This document shows positions 12,501-24,211 of a DNA stretch of 64,000 nt, one piece after another. The position numbers and the translations under genes are program-made. The stretch is from Chaetorhynchus papuensis (lineage: Eukaryota; Chordata; Aves; Passeriformes; Rhipiduridae). Numbering within the stretch: position 1 is the stretch's first letter; each line of letters opens with the position of its first letter. The stretch spans positions 682,001 through 746,000 of the forward strand of contig VWYX01000212.1 in the NCBI GenBank assembly GCA_013396525.1, read 5' to 3'. The notes below the pieces were generated by a model. It was given only the letters and a program-made list of their open reading frames with translations, was not told the origin of the DNA and ran no database searches.

Positions 12501-15500
12501 GGCAAGGGGTAGGATACAGCTTGCGTACATCAGGAGACCAAAGAGACTACAGGTCTTCAGCTTGGAAAGAGAGATGAACAGGGTTATGAAAGTCTGCAGT
12601 GTTGTGAGTGGCATGGAAGGGGTTACTGTAGGATGATTACCCATATCACAAAACAAGAGCTGGAAAGCACACAATCGATTCATCAGACAACAAGTCTATG
12701 GCAGATAAGAGGGAGTTCTGTTTCACACAGTGCATAATTAGAACACTAATTAGTACACATATCATTAATCACAGTGATGATTACAAAACTGTGGGGACAA
12801 CAGAACTATACAGATGTTGAAAGTGACACTCTGAAAATGGGAGTCTACACATCTTTAAAGACAGTGGTCCAGTTGTTTTTCCAGTTAAGGTGGCCTCAGA
12901 AGAACAGTGGAGCACAGCTCCACTGCAGGAGCACATCTCCACTTCAGGAGCCACTACGCTGGGAATTAATACATAGTGAGCCACATCTTCCTTATTCATA
13001 TCCCCTCTTATTGAGATGGCAATCAGTTCAATCAGCAGCAGGCTCCTTCTTTTTCTATGCTGAATACATCCCCCATTCCCCATTCCTGCTTGCTCCTTTC
13101 TTTCTTACTTGGGAAGGGGTGAAGTACTGCCTGGAAGATCAGTTAGGATGCCTTAACACCAGGAGTCCTTCAGGGAGCTGGATGACAATGCTTTTTTTGC
13201 TGTGTGGGCAAAGGATGATCTGGAATTAAGGAAGCGGACACAGAGAGATGGTGCAGTGGGAGTGAGGGGAAGTGCTCACGTGCTCTGACTGAGCACGAAC
13301 AGAAAAAACACAATTCCACGGAACAGGACCCTCCTCACAATAATTATTTTTAGCTGTTTGCTCTGCAGAGGATGGCTTGCTGCTGAGATTTATAGATGAC
13401 AAGAGAAGAAGCGTATTTCAAGTGAATGATTATAATTATTTGCTCATTATCTAACACTTACTTGATTCTTGGCCTTTGCTTCTGGTGGAATTGCAGTCTA
13501 ACATTCAGCAGTGTAGCAAATGGATGATGCCACCATCAAGGCCAATGTCACAATGTATTCATTGTGACCACAGAGAACAGATAAGAGGGTGAGCATTACA
13601 CTGAATTTTAAAATAAACAGATTCTGCCCACTCCCCTTCTCCCCAGTAATGTTTTCAAGCTTACTTGCATGAGTCCAAAAATGTGACAACATGAGATATT
13701 TACTCTTGCTCATAAAAATAGTTTTATCAAAATTATCATGTGGGACTATTACTACAAATACATCCCGTGAGGAGAATTCACTGTAAGTAGGACACAGAGG
13801 AAGAAATCTCACTTACGGTTTCAGCTGTGGTATCTGTCTCACACAGTCAACACTTTAACTCCAGAAAGCTGTGTATGTTCAAAAGTCAAGAGCATATTCT
13901 TTCCTTTTCAGTTAGAGACTTGCACAGAAATATCAGGGAAAGGTTTTAGCATTTTGGATTACAATTCTCAGTGTTGAAGGGCTATGTTTTTTAGGGCAGA
14001 GCATTTGGATAAGACAAGAAATTATGATGGAAACATTCAGTCCTTTTTAACATGTAATGTCGATACTTCAGAGAACAAAAATACAGGACTGATCACAAAA
14101 ATTGAACTAGGTCAGCAGAGTTTCTTCTCTCAAAACACTCCTGAGTGTTGCCAGCTGGAAATTCAGGGCATGTTATGCCACAGCCACTGCAGAATAATTT
14201 TGTAGCCTGTAATTGTGTCTTAATTCTCACTCTGGTTCTAGAGGTATGCTAATATAGTGTGAGAGCAGCCACAGAAAGTATTTTGGTGGTACTTCTGACA
14301 GCTAATTAGCATATTTCACTATTGCATTGAGTTTTACATTGTAATGCATAAAGTTATTTTTCACAAGTGTAGGAGAAAAGTTTATTCTCTTCCCTGACCT
14401 GTACACTGCATTGGAAAAACATTCGTACTATTATCTAGGTATACTATCTACAATAATGGCATTTATGGGTAATGTTACTGCTTTTGTTGTGTTTCTATAC
14501 GCATAGAAAATATATAAAATAAGACAGATTGCTAATGTGTTAACAAGAGAAACACAAAAAACAATTTTGTTTTCATGCTGGATCTGAGAAGTAGTTTTTC
14601 AAAGGCACAAATGACAGGCTTGTTCAAATCCCATGGCAATTCACTTATCACACATTTATGCCTTTAAAATATCTGCAGCTTTGGATTACAATAGACCAGA
14701 ATTAAATCTAAAGGCTTTAATCCAAATACCATTTTTACACGGCCAAGATTTTTACACGCAAAGATACGCAATGTTCAAAGAGATGTCTACTTATTACAGA
14801 GTATGTTCAGCTCATAAAAACACATCCACTTAATTCATAACACAAAGAACTTAAGGACCTGTGTTACTCCACACATAGGAATTGCCTTGTTAGAGAAATT
14901 GCAAATGAGGGGAGGTAAAATTGTGTGACGTACACAAGCTTTGAGGACCTGACATCTTGTTCAGCATAAGTAACCACCCTGCCACAAAGGTCAACCTAGG
15001 TATTCCAGTGTCACCCTCTATTATCACCTACACAGAAAGAAAAAGCTAGTTCAAACCTTACAGACTAACTGATCATAGCAGGTTTAAGCCTCAGATCTGT
15101 GAGTAACAGCAAGCTCCACAACATAGCACTTTTTTTCTGTTGTTTCAAAATATGATTGGAAGGATCATTGATAAAATTGTGTGAAATAAACTATCAAATA
15201 ATTGAGGTGACTTTTGAGAAGACATATGGATTGCTATCACAGTTATTCTTATTAGTTGTACAAAAATATAATATATACATTCTTGTTATCAATTATGTAG
15301 TTATCAGCGCAGCTCCTTGTGCCCAAAATGTTGACTTTTTTTGTAGCCGTCATGAAGGCAAACAGGTTATAGCATACTCAGCCAGAAGAAAAGTATTTAC
15401 AGTGCATCTAACACCCACCCAAAAACATCCATGCAGATAAATAACCACAATCTTATATTACAGTAGCACATTAGCTTTGACTCAGACCTAAAATCGATCC

Positions 15501-15754
15501 CCTCTGGCACTGGAGCTGACAGTAGCTGTGGGGTCAGCCTGCACCTTCTCTGAGCGCCGCAGATGAAGAGTGAAGAGTGTGCATGCACTGGGCAGGAAGA
15601 GCTGAAGCAGATGGGGGAAGGCAGCACTTCCTTCGCAATGGAAATGCAAACATGCCCTAGCATACCTCTGGCAACCATGTCCTAACCTGTGGTTCACATA
15701 ACTACAGTCATCTCAGGAGAAACACAGAAAAATAAATAAGGCTTAGAAACTGAC
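9592..15754. other. Intron 2 sequence next to exon 2, nothing recognised
   Basis: AT-rich unique sequence. The 151-codon plus-strand ORF at 12774-13229 and a 103-codon minus-strand ORF at 12372-12683 have no family resemblance and no convincing splice context. The part near 14270-14350 carries several TAATTAGCAT/ATGCAT-like homeodomain or POU cores, which is not enough for a call. Confidence 0.55.
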
Positions 15755-15904
15755 CTGTTTTTCATTTTCATCCTCCAGTCTCAGCCTGTCCTCAATGCAG
15801 TTCCTGGCCTGAAGGAACGCCTTCCTCTGAGCCCTTTCTGTCAAAATCCTCACAAAGACCCCATACAAATTTACACTGACAAAAAGGATTGCATTGGCCA
15901 CAAG
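15755..15904 (-). CDS. ADCY1: ADCY1 coding exon 2 (sixth membrane helix and linker)
   Basis: A 150-bp exon of 50 codons, too short and too interrupted at its edges to stand out as an ORF. Reading the minus strand after a pyrimidine-rich acceptor (TTTCTTTCTTACAG) gives LVANAILFVSVNLYGVFVRI, then LTERAQRKAFLQARNCIEDR and LRLEDENEKQ, ending AAA CAG before GTCAGT. This is the ADCY1 segment that completes transmembrane helix 6 (about residues 227-244) and enters the conserved helical linker (CIEDRLRLEDENEKQ) leading to the first cyclase domain. It joins exon 1 in frame with both boundaries in phase 0. The next part of the family protein (ERLLMSLLP region, catalytic C1) is not visible in this window and should lie left of position 1. 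Confidence 0.95.
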
Positions 15905-18790
15905 CTGTAAGAAAGAAAGAAAAATAAATGAATATTTTAAAATACAGATTTTTATTTTACATTTCTGCTCAGCAAAATATATATTAAAAAAAACCTGTTT
16001 GAAAACTGTGCCTTGCTAGCCCTGTAACTGATACCCCCTCCTGCAGTGAAACAATTACAGCAGCTACCACAAATCCAGACAAGCAATACTGCATAATACA
16101 GAATTTTACATCTGCTGAAATTTCTTTTATGATGATCTGTAGCTTGTCATCTTCATTCATCATCTTTTTTTTCATCAGCCCGTTTGCAGATGTGTCCATC
16201 TTATAAGGAGAGCAATACCATCAGTATTGGTTCAAAATACCCTGAAAACAAAAACTGTTTTCCTATGCCTTTGTAAAGCAAGGATATTATTGTCCCTTTT
16301 TTATAGTGGAGAAGAAAGGTACTGACAAACCTGTGACTGAATAAAAATGTGTGCCTAGGTACCCCAAGCTTTCATATTGTGTACTTTGCACTTCGAAAAT
16401 CTGCTTCTCTTCCCCTATCTACTGTTAGCAACCATATTGCACTTTTTGAGAAATCATCCAAAATATTGTTGATGATATCTTGCAGCAGATCTCTCAGAAG
16501 GTGCTGAGCCCTTTCATATGATGGCACTCAGCACAACCCAAGGCCCACCCCTGTGCAATAATCAGCGACCATGAATTAATTTGGAACTGCCTCTATAAAC
16601 AATGTTTCTATGAAGGACACAAAAATTACTCAACTGCCCTTCTGGGCTTTTTAAATGTTTTAACACTATATGATAAAGTTACTTAACTAACATAAATAAC
16701 CGAACAGTGGTTTGTACACAGCCTCCCTATCTAAGGCAATTCTGCCCAAGTTTCTCACCACATCTCTGAAACTTGTCTTCAGATTGTAATTTCTGCAATG
16801 CAACGTGTATTTAGTATAGATGAAATAATGCCTTTTTACCCAATGTATTTTCAGTACCCTTATATACCCTAGAGCCTACCACTGCATCATGATACGGATT
16901 CATGGGACTCACGAATTCCAAAAATTCAGAAATGAGCTGGCATTTAAATTGGCCAAGATTGAGCATAATAAGAGCAAATAAAGACATTACAGCAAGTAGA
17001 ACAATTCATGTTGAGTTCCTATGCACCTAAAATAGTTCAAAAAAACCATATAATTGGCATTTGATTCCTAGTTCAAGGTATACATTTCAAGGTAGTACAT
17101 CTCTTCTGTTACATGACCTACTAGTGTAAATTAGAGAGGAGACCATTTCTTCTGTTTGCACAGTATAATGAGTCAAAGTGTGCACACATGAGCAACATAT
17201 CAAATTTTAAGAAAAATAAAGCCACTGACGTTGTAGAGAATGCTTCCTAACAGGACTAGGGTTGAAGGTTTTAGGGTTAGCTACTATGCCGATATGGTAA
17301 ACAAAGATCCAAAATGGAATCCCTGATGTTTTTGGAGAGACTTTGGGAAATGTTTCACCCTGCAAAAATAAGAAGGAAATTTCTGATGTGTGTTAGAATT
17401 TCTGATTCTAAAGGTAATATACATCCCATCTCTTGTGATCTCAGAATAGTAGGAAGAATTGAAAGACTCAGTCTGGGTCAGTTTTCCAGACCTTCATGGA
17501 TTCATAAGTCCTCTAATTTTTACCTTCAAACCTGGTTGTTATTAGTTAATAGGACATCAAAAACAAATTCCCTGCAAACATTCTCACCAGCACAAAATCC
17601 AAAGATAACCTGCCACAACAGAAGGAGCTCTGCCTAGCATTAGTGGTACTTTTCCCCTCAGTTATCAAAAAAGAAACAATTATCTCACAAAGGCTAAAAG
17701 CAGTGAAGAATGGCGTTATAGCTTCCTCCTGAGAATGGCAAAATGCAGGTTCAGGTGCATTCAAATGAATTTTAACTTAACAATCTCATATACCACTTAG
17801 TTACATGCCACTTCTGATGATAATACAGATAGTAAAACTTTGAAGATGAAATGTAGTACATGAGCATATTATTTCATGATACAGGCTGAACATAAACAGT
17901 CTGCGATTTCTATTCTGCTTTATTTTGTTTGATCAAAGAGAACTGTTTGAGGTGTATCAATTTTTTATCACAAGTTAACACCCAGTAAAATGAAATGACT
18001 GTAGAAATTCCAGTGGAATCCTATTTTTAGCGACATGAATGTGGCCACACTCACTGTATCTCTGCATTTTATCATGCCGAAGTGTACATGACAACAGTGT
18101 ATTTTAAAGGTAATTATTAAAGTGCAATAGAATAAAAATAGAAAGGATTTTTAAAGGTTGTATTCAAAGACAGTGAAGAGAGCCCACAGAATGAACAGAG
18201 CTGATAGTTACAGACAGTGCAACTGCTTGACCCTTATTAACAGCAAAACAGCTGTTAATTACACAGGGTGAAAAACTATCTTTATGTGCTGATATCAGAG
18301 TGGCTCAAGACATAAATAATTACTGCTACAGATAATAAAAAAAAAGTCAACTCTGTTCCTGGATTTCAACTGGAAGCAGTAAAAGACCATATATTGTAAC
18401 AATCTGCCAAATGTTCAGGAACTATCACGATTTCACTCAGCAACAGTGATCACCTGGACTAGGGGTAACCAGTAGGTGGGTTCCTGCTACTTTCAGGCTC
18501 AGCAGGGTAAAGGATTTTCCAACATGCTTTGAACAATTTAAGATAAAACAGAGGCTTAGCTGTCAGCTCTGGCCTGCAGGGAATCAGGAAAGTGATAAAG
18601 CAAGTAAAAGATTCATAGATTTCAAATGTGAGAAAAGAAAGTAGGGCAGATAGTCTCCTGAGGTATGAGTTCCTTTCCTCCACAACCTGTTCCTACTTAA
18701 TTACTATTTTCCCCCCAATTGCAACTAAATACTAGTCTTTCTCTCTAGGTTTCTTAGATGTGTGCCATTTCTCAGTCCTTTCATTTTGAT
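15905..18790. other. Intron 1 sequence left of the microsatellite, nothing recognised
   Basis: AT-rich unique sequence after the exon 2 acceptor. A TTAGGGTTAG at 17271-17280 is too short to be a telomere-like array. Confidence 0.55.
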
Positions 18791-18820
18791 ACATACCTCT
18801 ATATCTACACATATACACAC

Positions 18821-18874
<54 letters not shown>

Positions 18875-18888
18875 TCACACACACACAC

Positions 18889-18942
<54 letters not shown>

Positions 18943-18967
18943 TCACACACACACACATATATATATG
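18791..18967. repeat. Compound (TA)n/(CA)n microsatellite with duplicated block
   Basis: Two successive blocks, each (TA)n followed by ATACACACTCACACACACACAC, so a compound unit of about 70 bp has been duplicated with different TA lengths. Reading frames through this region give only IY/TH repeats and are not genes. Confidence 0.95.
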
Positions 18968-21293
18968 TCATACATTATGTCCCATAATTCCAGGAAAGAT
19001 TGTGAGATTTCCTGTTAAAACTAAGGAACACTGAAGAGGTACTAAGGCATTCAGAACTGCTGAAATCAAGGACTTTCATTTTAGGTCATTCCTACATTAT
19101 TTATTATACTACGGCTTAGTAGGAAAAAGAGTGCTCCTCAGGTTTCACGATCACCTTCTATTTATAAAACTACCAAAAAACCAATTTACTTGATGCAACA
19201 CTAAATGATTCAAAGACAATTTTATGCTGCAAACTTTCAAACAACGTTACTCTTTTAATCCATAATGAGATTACAGGTCAGCCAGAATAAAAAAAGTGGT
19301 ATCAGGGTCATGAAAGCATGTTTCTAAATTTTTTTTTGGTTTTTTACCGCTGTCAGTGAATCTTCTGTCATGCATTCTGCCTATTGCACCATTTCAGTAT
19401 GAACATCCTGAGCTTTAAGATTCTCTAGTCCTTAGTAGGTTACACTCCCTGTCAGTGGATGAATTCTGAATTCTGGCATGGCTACTTGTGTGAGGGTGCT
19501 ACCAGACTTCCAATATAGCTAATCCTTGTGGGCTGCCTAGTCAGTGAAGAGGGGCTGGGACCTCCAGCAGGTATTTCAACCAAATGTCTGTCTCTCTCTC
19601 CTGTTTATTTCTCCGCTGCATTTTTTGGGTCTCAGCTTACTTTTGGAAGGGAACTCAAACTGTGCAATACAGAAACACCCATCAAAGAGTGAGCAAGTAA
19701 TTCTAGCAGCAGACATATGTAACATGCACATGCATACACAGAGCTTGAGGAGTTTAATTAAAGATCTCCTTTTTATTCCCCAGATTCATCTCCCTCTTCT
19801 TGAGTCTCCCACAGGAGTAGTTGAGAGATTCTTTGAAAAGTCTTTTGAAACTTTTCTCTCTATTCCAGATAGGATTTATTCTCTACTTCTTTTTCTTTAA
19901 AAGCAAGAATGCTCATTTGTGCATTCACGGGTGCACTTGCTCTTTCTCAAATAAATGGTGAAAAATTCTTCTACATATTATTATTTTCCTTTTGAGAGGA
20001 CTCTGCTTACTCAGCAGACTAATTCTGTTATCTGGTTAACAGTTGCACAGTAGATGGTTCAAACTTAAGGCTGGTTTTCATTGGGGAGTAGCTGTCTGTT
20101 TGTACTGCAAAATTGTCTCAGAAATATGTGGCTACCTCACAAAGGCGTAAGGGATTTCTGGATCACAGAAAACATTTTACAAAGTGGAATTCATACAGAT
20201 GGTTATTGAAGTGCCCAAATGAAGGAGACTAAATGATAAACAATCATACACAATCACAGACTAAAGAATAAAGGAAGGAAACTTCAGGAGACTCCCTCAG
20301 AATTTCATTGTGCTTTCTAAAAGGTGGACTTGTGTGACTAGGACTTCAATAGTTACCACCCCCAGAATTATAATTTAGTGGCTAATATCAATATTCGATT
20401 TATTCTCAGAAGCATGAGTTCTCATGACAGCCCATGGAGTAGAATATGTAGGCAATATGGCCAGCATTTCCATACGAAAATCGAAATTTTCAGAAAAAGA
20501 AAAGATCAATGCAATTCCTGTATATCTTAATCCTTAGATACCTGACGAGAGTCATGGTGGGTCCAAACTCTACTTCCAGTTTTCTCCATTAATTGAATTT
20601 TACTGCAAGTAATTTCTGTGCCACTATTGTTGTTCCTGTCAAGATAATGTAATATTTCCTCATTCTGCCAAAATACTTTGATAATGTAACATTTACTCAT
20701 TCTGTCTAAATACTTTGAAATACGGCAATGCAATGCATTACTTTACAATATGAATATCTATTGTGAGGAGAATATCTAAATGAATATCTATATGAATATC
20801 TAAAGAAGGAGTCATGAACAGCTTACAAAAATCAGTGCTTCTGTCATTAAAACCCTTGAAGAGCAAGGCAAGACTGGGCTCTTTAGGAAAATTGTTGGTA
20901 TCATGAACAAGAGTTTAAACAAAAATAGTTTCTCCTATTATGGAAAATATTACCATTTGAGCAGTGCTTTATTTACAGTGCTAGACTGTACAGAGGAGAA
21001 TGCACAACCAGCTCTTGATTCTGACACGGTTTTGTTAAGTTTAGTAATTCATTTAGTTAACTCACTTTGAAACATTTTGAGCATACTTAATTACTAAATC
21101 TGTTCCCTCTGATTGATGAAGTAGTATAATATAGGAAAGAGACCTTCTCCTTAGTTCTTGACAGTGTCCCAAAAAGAACACCCTCCTACCAGAGGAGGCA
21201 GCTAAACAATTGCTCTCCGAATAAATGTATTCCCATTTTGAATAAACATCCCTCTATTATTTTTGTAAAGTTTTGGTTCCAGCTGGCTTATAT
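18968..21293. other. Intron 1 unique sequence, only a small tandem repeat
   Basis: Besides the GAATATCTA repeat I see only unique sequence. The 118-codon ORF at 19544-19900 has no recognisable features. Confidence 0.55.
20750..20804. repeat. Short imperfect GAATATCTA tandem repeat
   Basis: Four occurrences of GAATATCTA spaced about 12-20 bp apart (ATGAATATCTATT, GAGAATATCTAAA, TGAATATCTATA, TGAATATCTAAA). It is a small decayed minisatellite. Confidence 0.7.
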
Positions 21294-21728
21294 TGATGCC
21301 TTTTCCTGGTCTTAAAATCAAGAATCAAAACACGGTTAGAAGGGGAAAAGGGATTTTACCTCTGTATTTATTTTAAGGATCCTTAGGTGCACTACGTTCA
21401 GGTTGAATGCACCCCAATGCACCTCGCAATGCACATCCCACAATAGATCAGGTATCACATTATAGGTCTTACTAATTAGCATATCTATCCAAAATTCCCC
21501 AAAGAGAGGCTCAAATGAGCCCCCCTCCCCAAGGAACCTTCCCCTCGATGGTTCTATCTTAGTTTACAAAATGTGTTCTGGAGAGGACCTTGGTGTCTGG
21601 GGCTTTCTGATCCCTAACTATGAAGCTTCTAAAATGTTTAATCTCTTATCTTAACAAACAAGTCTAAGAATGTAGGCAAAAGCTATAAAAAGGTATCAAA
21701 GAAAAGACAAAAAATCGTCATGGCATCA
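21294..21728 (-). mobile_element. Solo LTR, family with TGATGCC/GGCATCA termini, copy 1
   Basis: A 435-bp element with 7-bp inverted termini (TGATGCC...GGCATCA) flanked by 4-bp direct repeats ATAT (21290-21293 and 21729-21732). Most of it matches copy 2 at 54647-55097, including AGGCTCAAATGAGCCCCCCT and ACCTTGGTGTCTGGGGCTTT. An AATAAA-type signal near one end of the minus-strand reading suggests minus orientation, but a TATAAAAAGG also exists on the plus strand, so the strand is uncertain. It has no internal genes. Confidence 0.82.
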
Positions 21729-22668
21729 ATATCATATGCTAAGGAAATGCTGCTCTGCTTTGTTATTCACCACGGTTTCTGTGTTCATTTGTAACCTCCT
21801 GAATCTACAGCATACTCTGAAAGGAGATTACTGAGCAGTTATTTCAGTGATAAAGAGTGCAGATGTCACTGTTGAGGAAAAGACAGTAGCACTGGGATGT
21901 CTATAACCATACAGGTAAAGAGAATTTTTTATGTTATCTACAATGCTAAGTCCACTAACCACAGCCAGTTTTTCTGAAGTGTACACGCACAATGTGTAAT
22001 TGCAGAAATCCACTCTGTGTCTCTGCCTTTGTTTGCATACCTGTTTGACCAAAGTAAAAGACACGATTTATAAACACTTTTTAAAAGACATGCCATACGC
22101 CTTTGTAAAAAAATTCCCTCTACAAAAGCAGAGTCATTGAGAGCCATCAAACATCCCAGTCTTAGAAATTTCACTTATTCCCTCTTTCTCCAAAGGATAT
22201 GCCATTTTAGCTTGGAAGCATGCTCTGGGAGGAAAGTTAGTGCACCTGCCTCTCATGTTATAGACCATTGGCTGTTTATCTTGCCCAAAGCATTTACCTC
22301 TCAGATTAAGTAGCTGAGAATTATGATGGAATAGCAGAAGTAGAGCTGATTGAATCATAAATTTAGAATCCTAAACCTTATGTAGTACTGAAACTCAAAA
22401 AACTTCTGATAAATGTAACTATCATTATGCAAGATACCAAATATTTCTTTTGCTGAAGTTGCAGAGTGGCAGTTTTCTCATCAATACCCTCACTCAAGTA
22501 TGCGACATGAATCTATTACATTAATTTCAGGCTCCTATTTTTGAGATTCTCAACTTCTGTGCCTTTCTTAGGGAATTTCTGAAAGGAACTCACAATTCTA
22601 TCACGTACACCTTTCCCAATATCAATAAATTAAATCTTTATTTTGATGTACCAAAACTTCTGGGTTTG

Positions 22669-22761
22669 GGGATTTTGGGGATTTTTTTTGCTTTTGTTTT
22701 TGTTTTCTTGTTTTTGTTTGTTTGTTTCTGTTGTTTTTTGTTTTGTTTTGTTGTTTCCTTG
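22669..22761. repeat. T/G-rich (TTTTG)n simple sequence
   Basis: Runs of TTTTTG, TTTG and TTTTG units over about 90 bp, purely low complexity. The ORFs on both strands here are repeat artefacts. Confidence 0.9.
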
Positions 22762-23884
22762 TTAGAAAGACAGAAAGCAGAACTTATGCACAAGAACTTT
22801 TGTTCTTTTCTGCTTTTTTTAATGAAGAAAGAAAGCCAATATTTAGGAAATAGGAAAAATACCATGAAAAGACAGGTAGCCTACAATAGAGCACTGATAT
22901 ATGAAATTTTAGAAAAAAGAAATAAAGGACTGGATGGAAAACACAGGCTGAAATAACTTTAAGCATAACTTCTAAACCAATTTAGCATAACTTCAAACCT
23001 TTCCAAATCATGAATGACTTCAAGAAAGCTGTACTTCTGGGAAAAAAAGAAAAAGGATCAAAACACACAGCAATATTCTTTTACAAATGGTTGGCGCAAC
23101 TGCAACCGTACTGTTTGAAACTTGCCAATGGTAAGCATTGGGCTGTTGCACTTCAGATGTCAAAAAAAAATTAAGAGAATGGTATTATTTGTCTCCACCT
23201 GATGCCTGTTTTTTTCCATAATATGTAGCTACTGATACACATCTGTGTTATTGACGACATGTGTTGTCAACATGTGAACAATATTAATTATATCTCTTGG
23301 TCTCATATTTGTATGCACAAGCCCAACTGATGTTAGTATCAACAATCTTCCCATATATCAAACTAGAACTTAAGATAGATGACTAGAGGTTACTTCTACA
23401 TAAAGCAACAAACTCTCTCCAAAGCCCACAGAAGTGGGGCTATTCAGAAGAGAATATCTGGAGAATATTACCTGTGAAGGAAAAATAATTTCCCAGGTTA
23501 ATGTCCATATTAATTTCTGTGTAGACAGGAGAAGTGGCTTTCCACAGTTTTTCAGTATATGAGAGGCTATGAATGCCTCTCAGAGAAGATATGATAGATG
23601 TGAAACCTCAGCTGTAGCTTTCTCTTGCTCTTATTGTGTACTGCACTCCAGAGTGTGTAACAGGTTCACAGCACAACACATACCCAACACAATAATATGG
23701 TCTCAGTCACCTCCATCTGTGGAAAGATGATGACACAATGAGCTACCCATAAAAATGTCAAAATATTCTTGGTAATGCATTACATGTCACATCCCACATA
23801 TTTCTTAGTTCTGAGAAGATATAGGCAAATGTTACTGACATGGTTTAGGAATGGTATTTCCCAATTTAGTGCTCTCACCAAAAC

Positions 23885-23939
23885 AATCCAAACCATGTGA
23901 AAACACTCCAAACCATGTGAAAACACTCCAAACCATGTG
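23885..23939. repeat. 20-bp tandem repeat, about 2.75 copies
   Basis: The unit AACCATGTGAAAACACTCCA is repeated head to tail, the last copy ending AACCATGTGC. Copies are identical, so the duplication is recent. Confidence 0.9.
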
Positions 23940-24185
23940 CAGCTCTCTCACTCACTCCCTCCTCCCCCTCCTCATCATCCTGCAGCAGCTGGAGAGGAGA
24001 ATTGGAGGCACAAAAGGCAAAGATCATTGGTGGAGATAAGAATAATTTACCAGAAACAGCAATGAAATAAGCATGGTAACAGCAGCAATATCAATGACAG
24101 AGTGCACAGGAGAGGCAAATGATTTACACGCTATTGTTCACGACAGCAATACCCTGAGCACGGGGAGGGAGCCCTTCTCCTGCCC

Positions 24186-24211
24186 AATGATGAGAGGCAA
24201 TGATGAGAGGT
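24186..24211. repeat. 13-bp direct tandem duplication
   Basis: CAATGATGAGAGG occurs twice in succession. Confidence 0.85.

Larger units (their letters stand above)
1..15754 (-). other. ADCY1: ADCY1 intron 2, 5' part (open at left edge)
   Basis: Begins at the exon 2 donor (GTCAGT at 15754 reading leftward) and runs off the window. I looked on the minus strand for the next ADCY1 exon, which should start with the ERLLMSLLP-like sequence, and did not find it. The intron holds one LTR-like element, one CR1 fragment and one solo LTR. The remaining sequence is AT-rich with only chance ORFs. Confidence 0.88.

Noticed and set aside
12774..13229. 151-codon plus-strand ORF
   Set aside because: No recognisable domain, and a minus-strand frame is also open over much of it. 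Most likely chance.
1..15754. ADCY1 exon 3
   Set aside because: I looked for the minus-strand ERLLMSLLP-type sequence and flanking splice sites and found none. It probably lies beyond the left edge.
17264..17282. Telomere-like TTAGGGTTAG
   Set aside because: Fewer than two units; expected by chance.
18732..19034. ORFs over the TA/CA microsatellite
   Set aside because: The translations are IY/TH dipeptide repeats from simple sequence.
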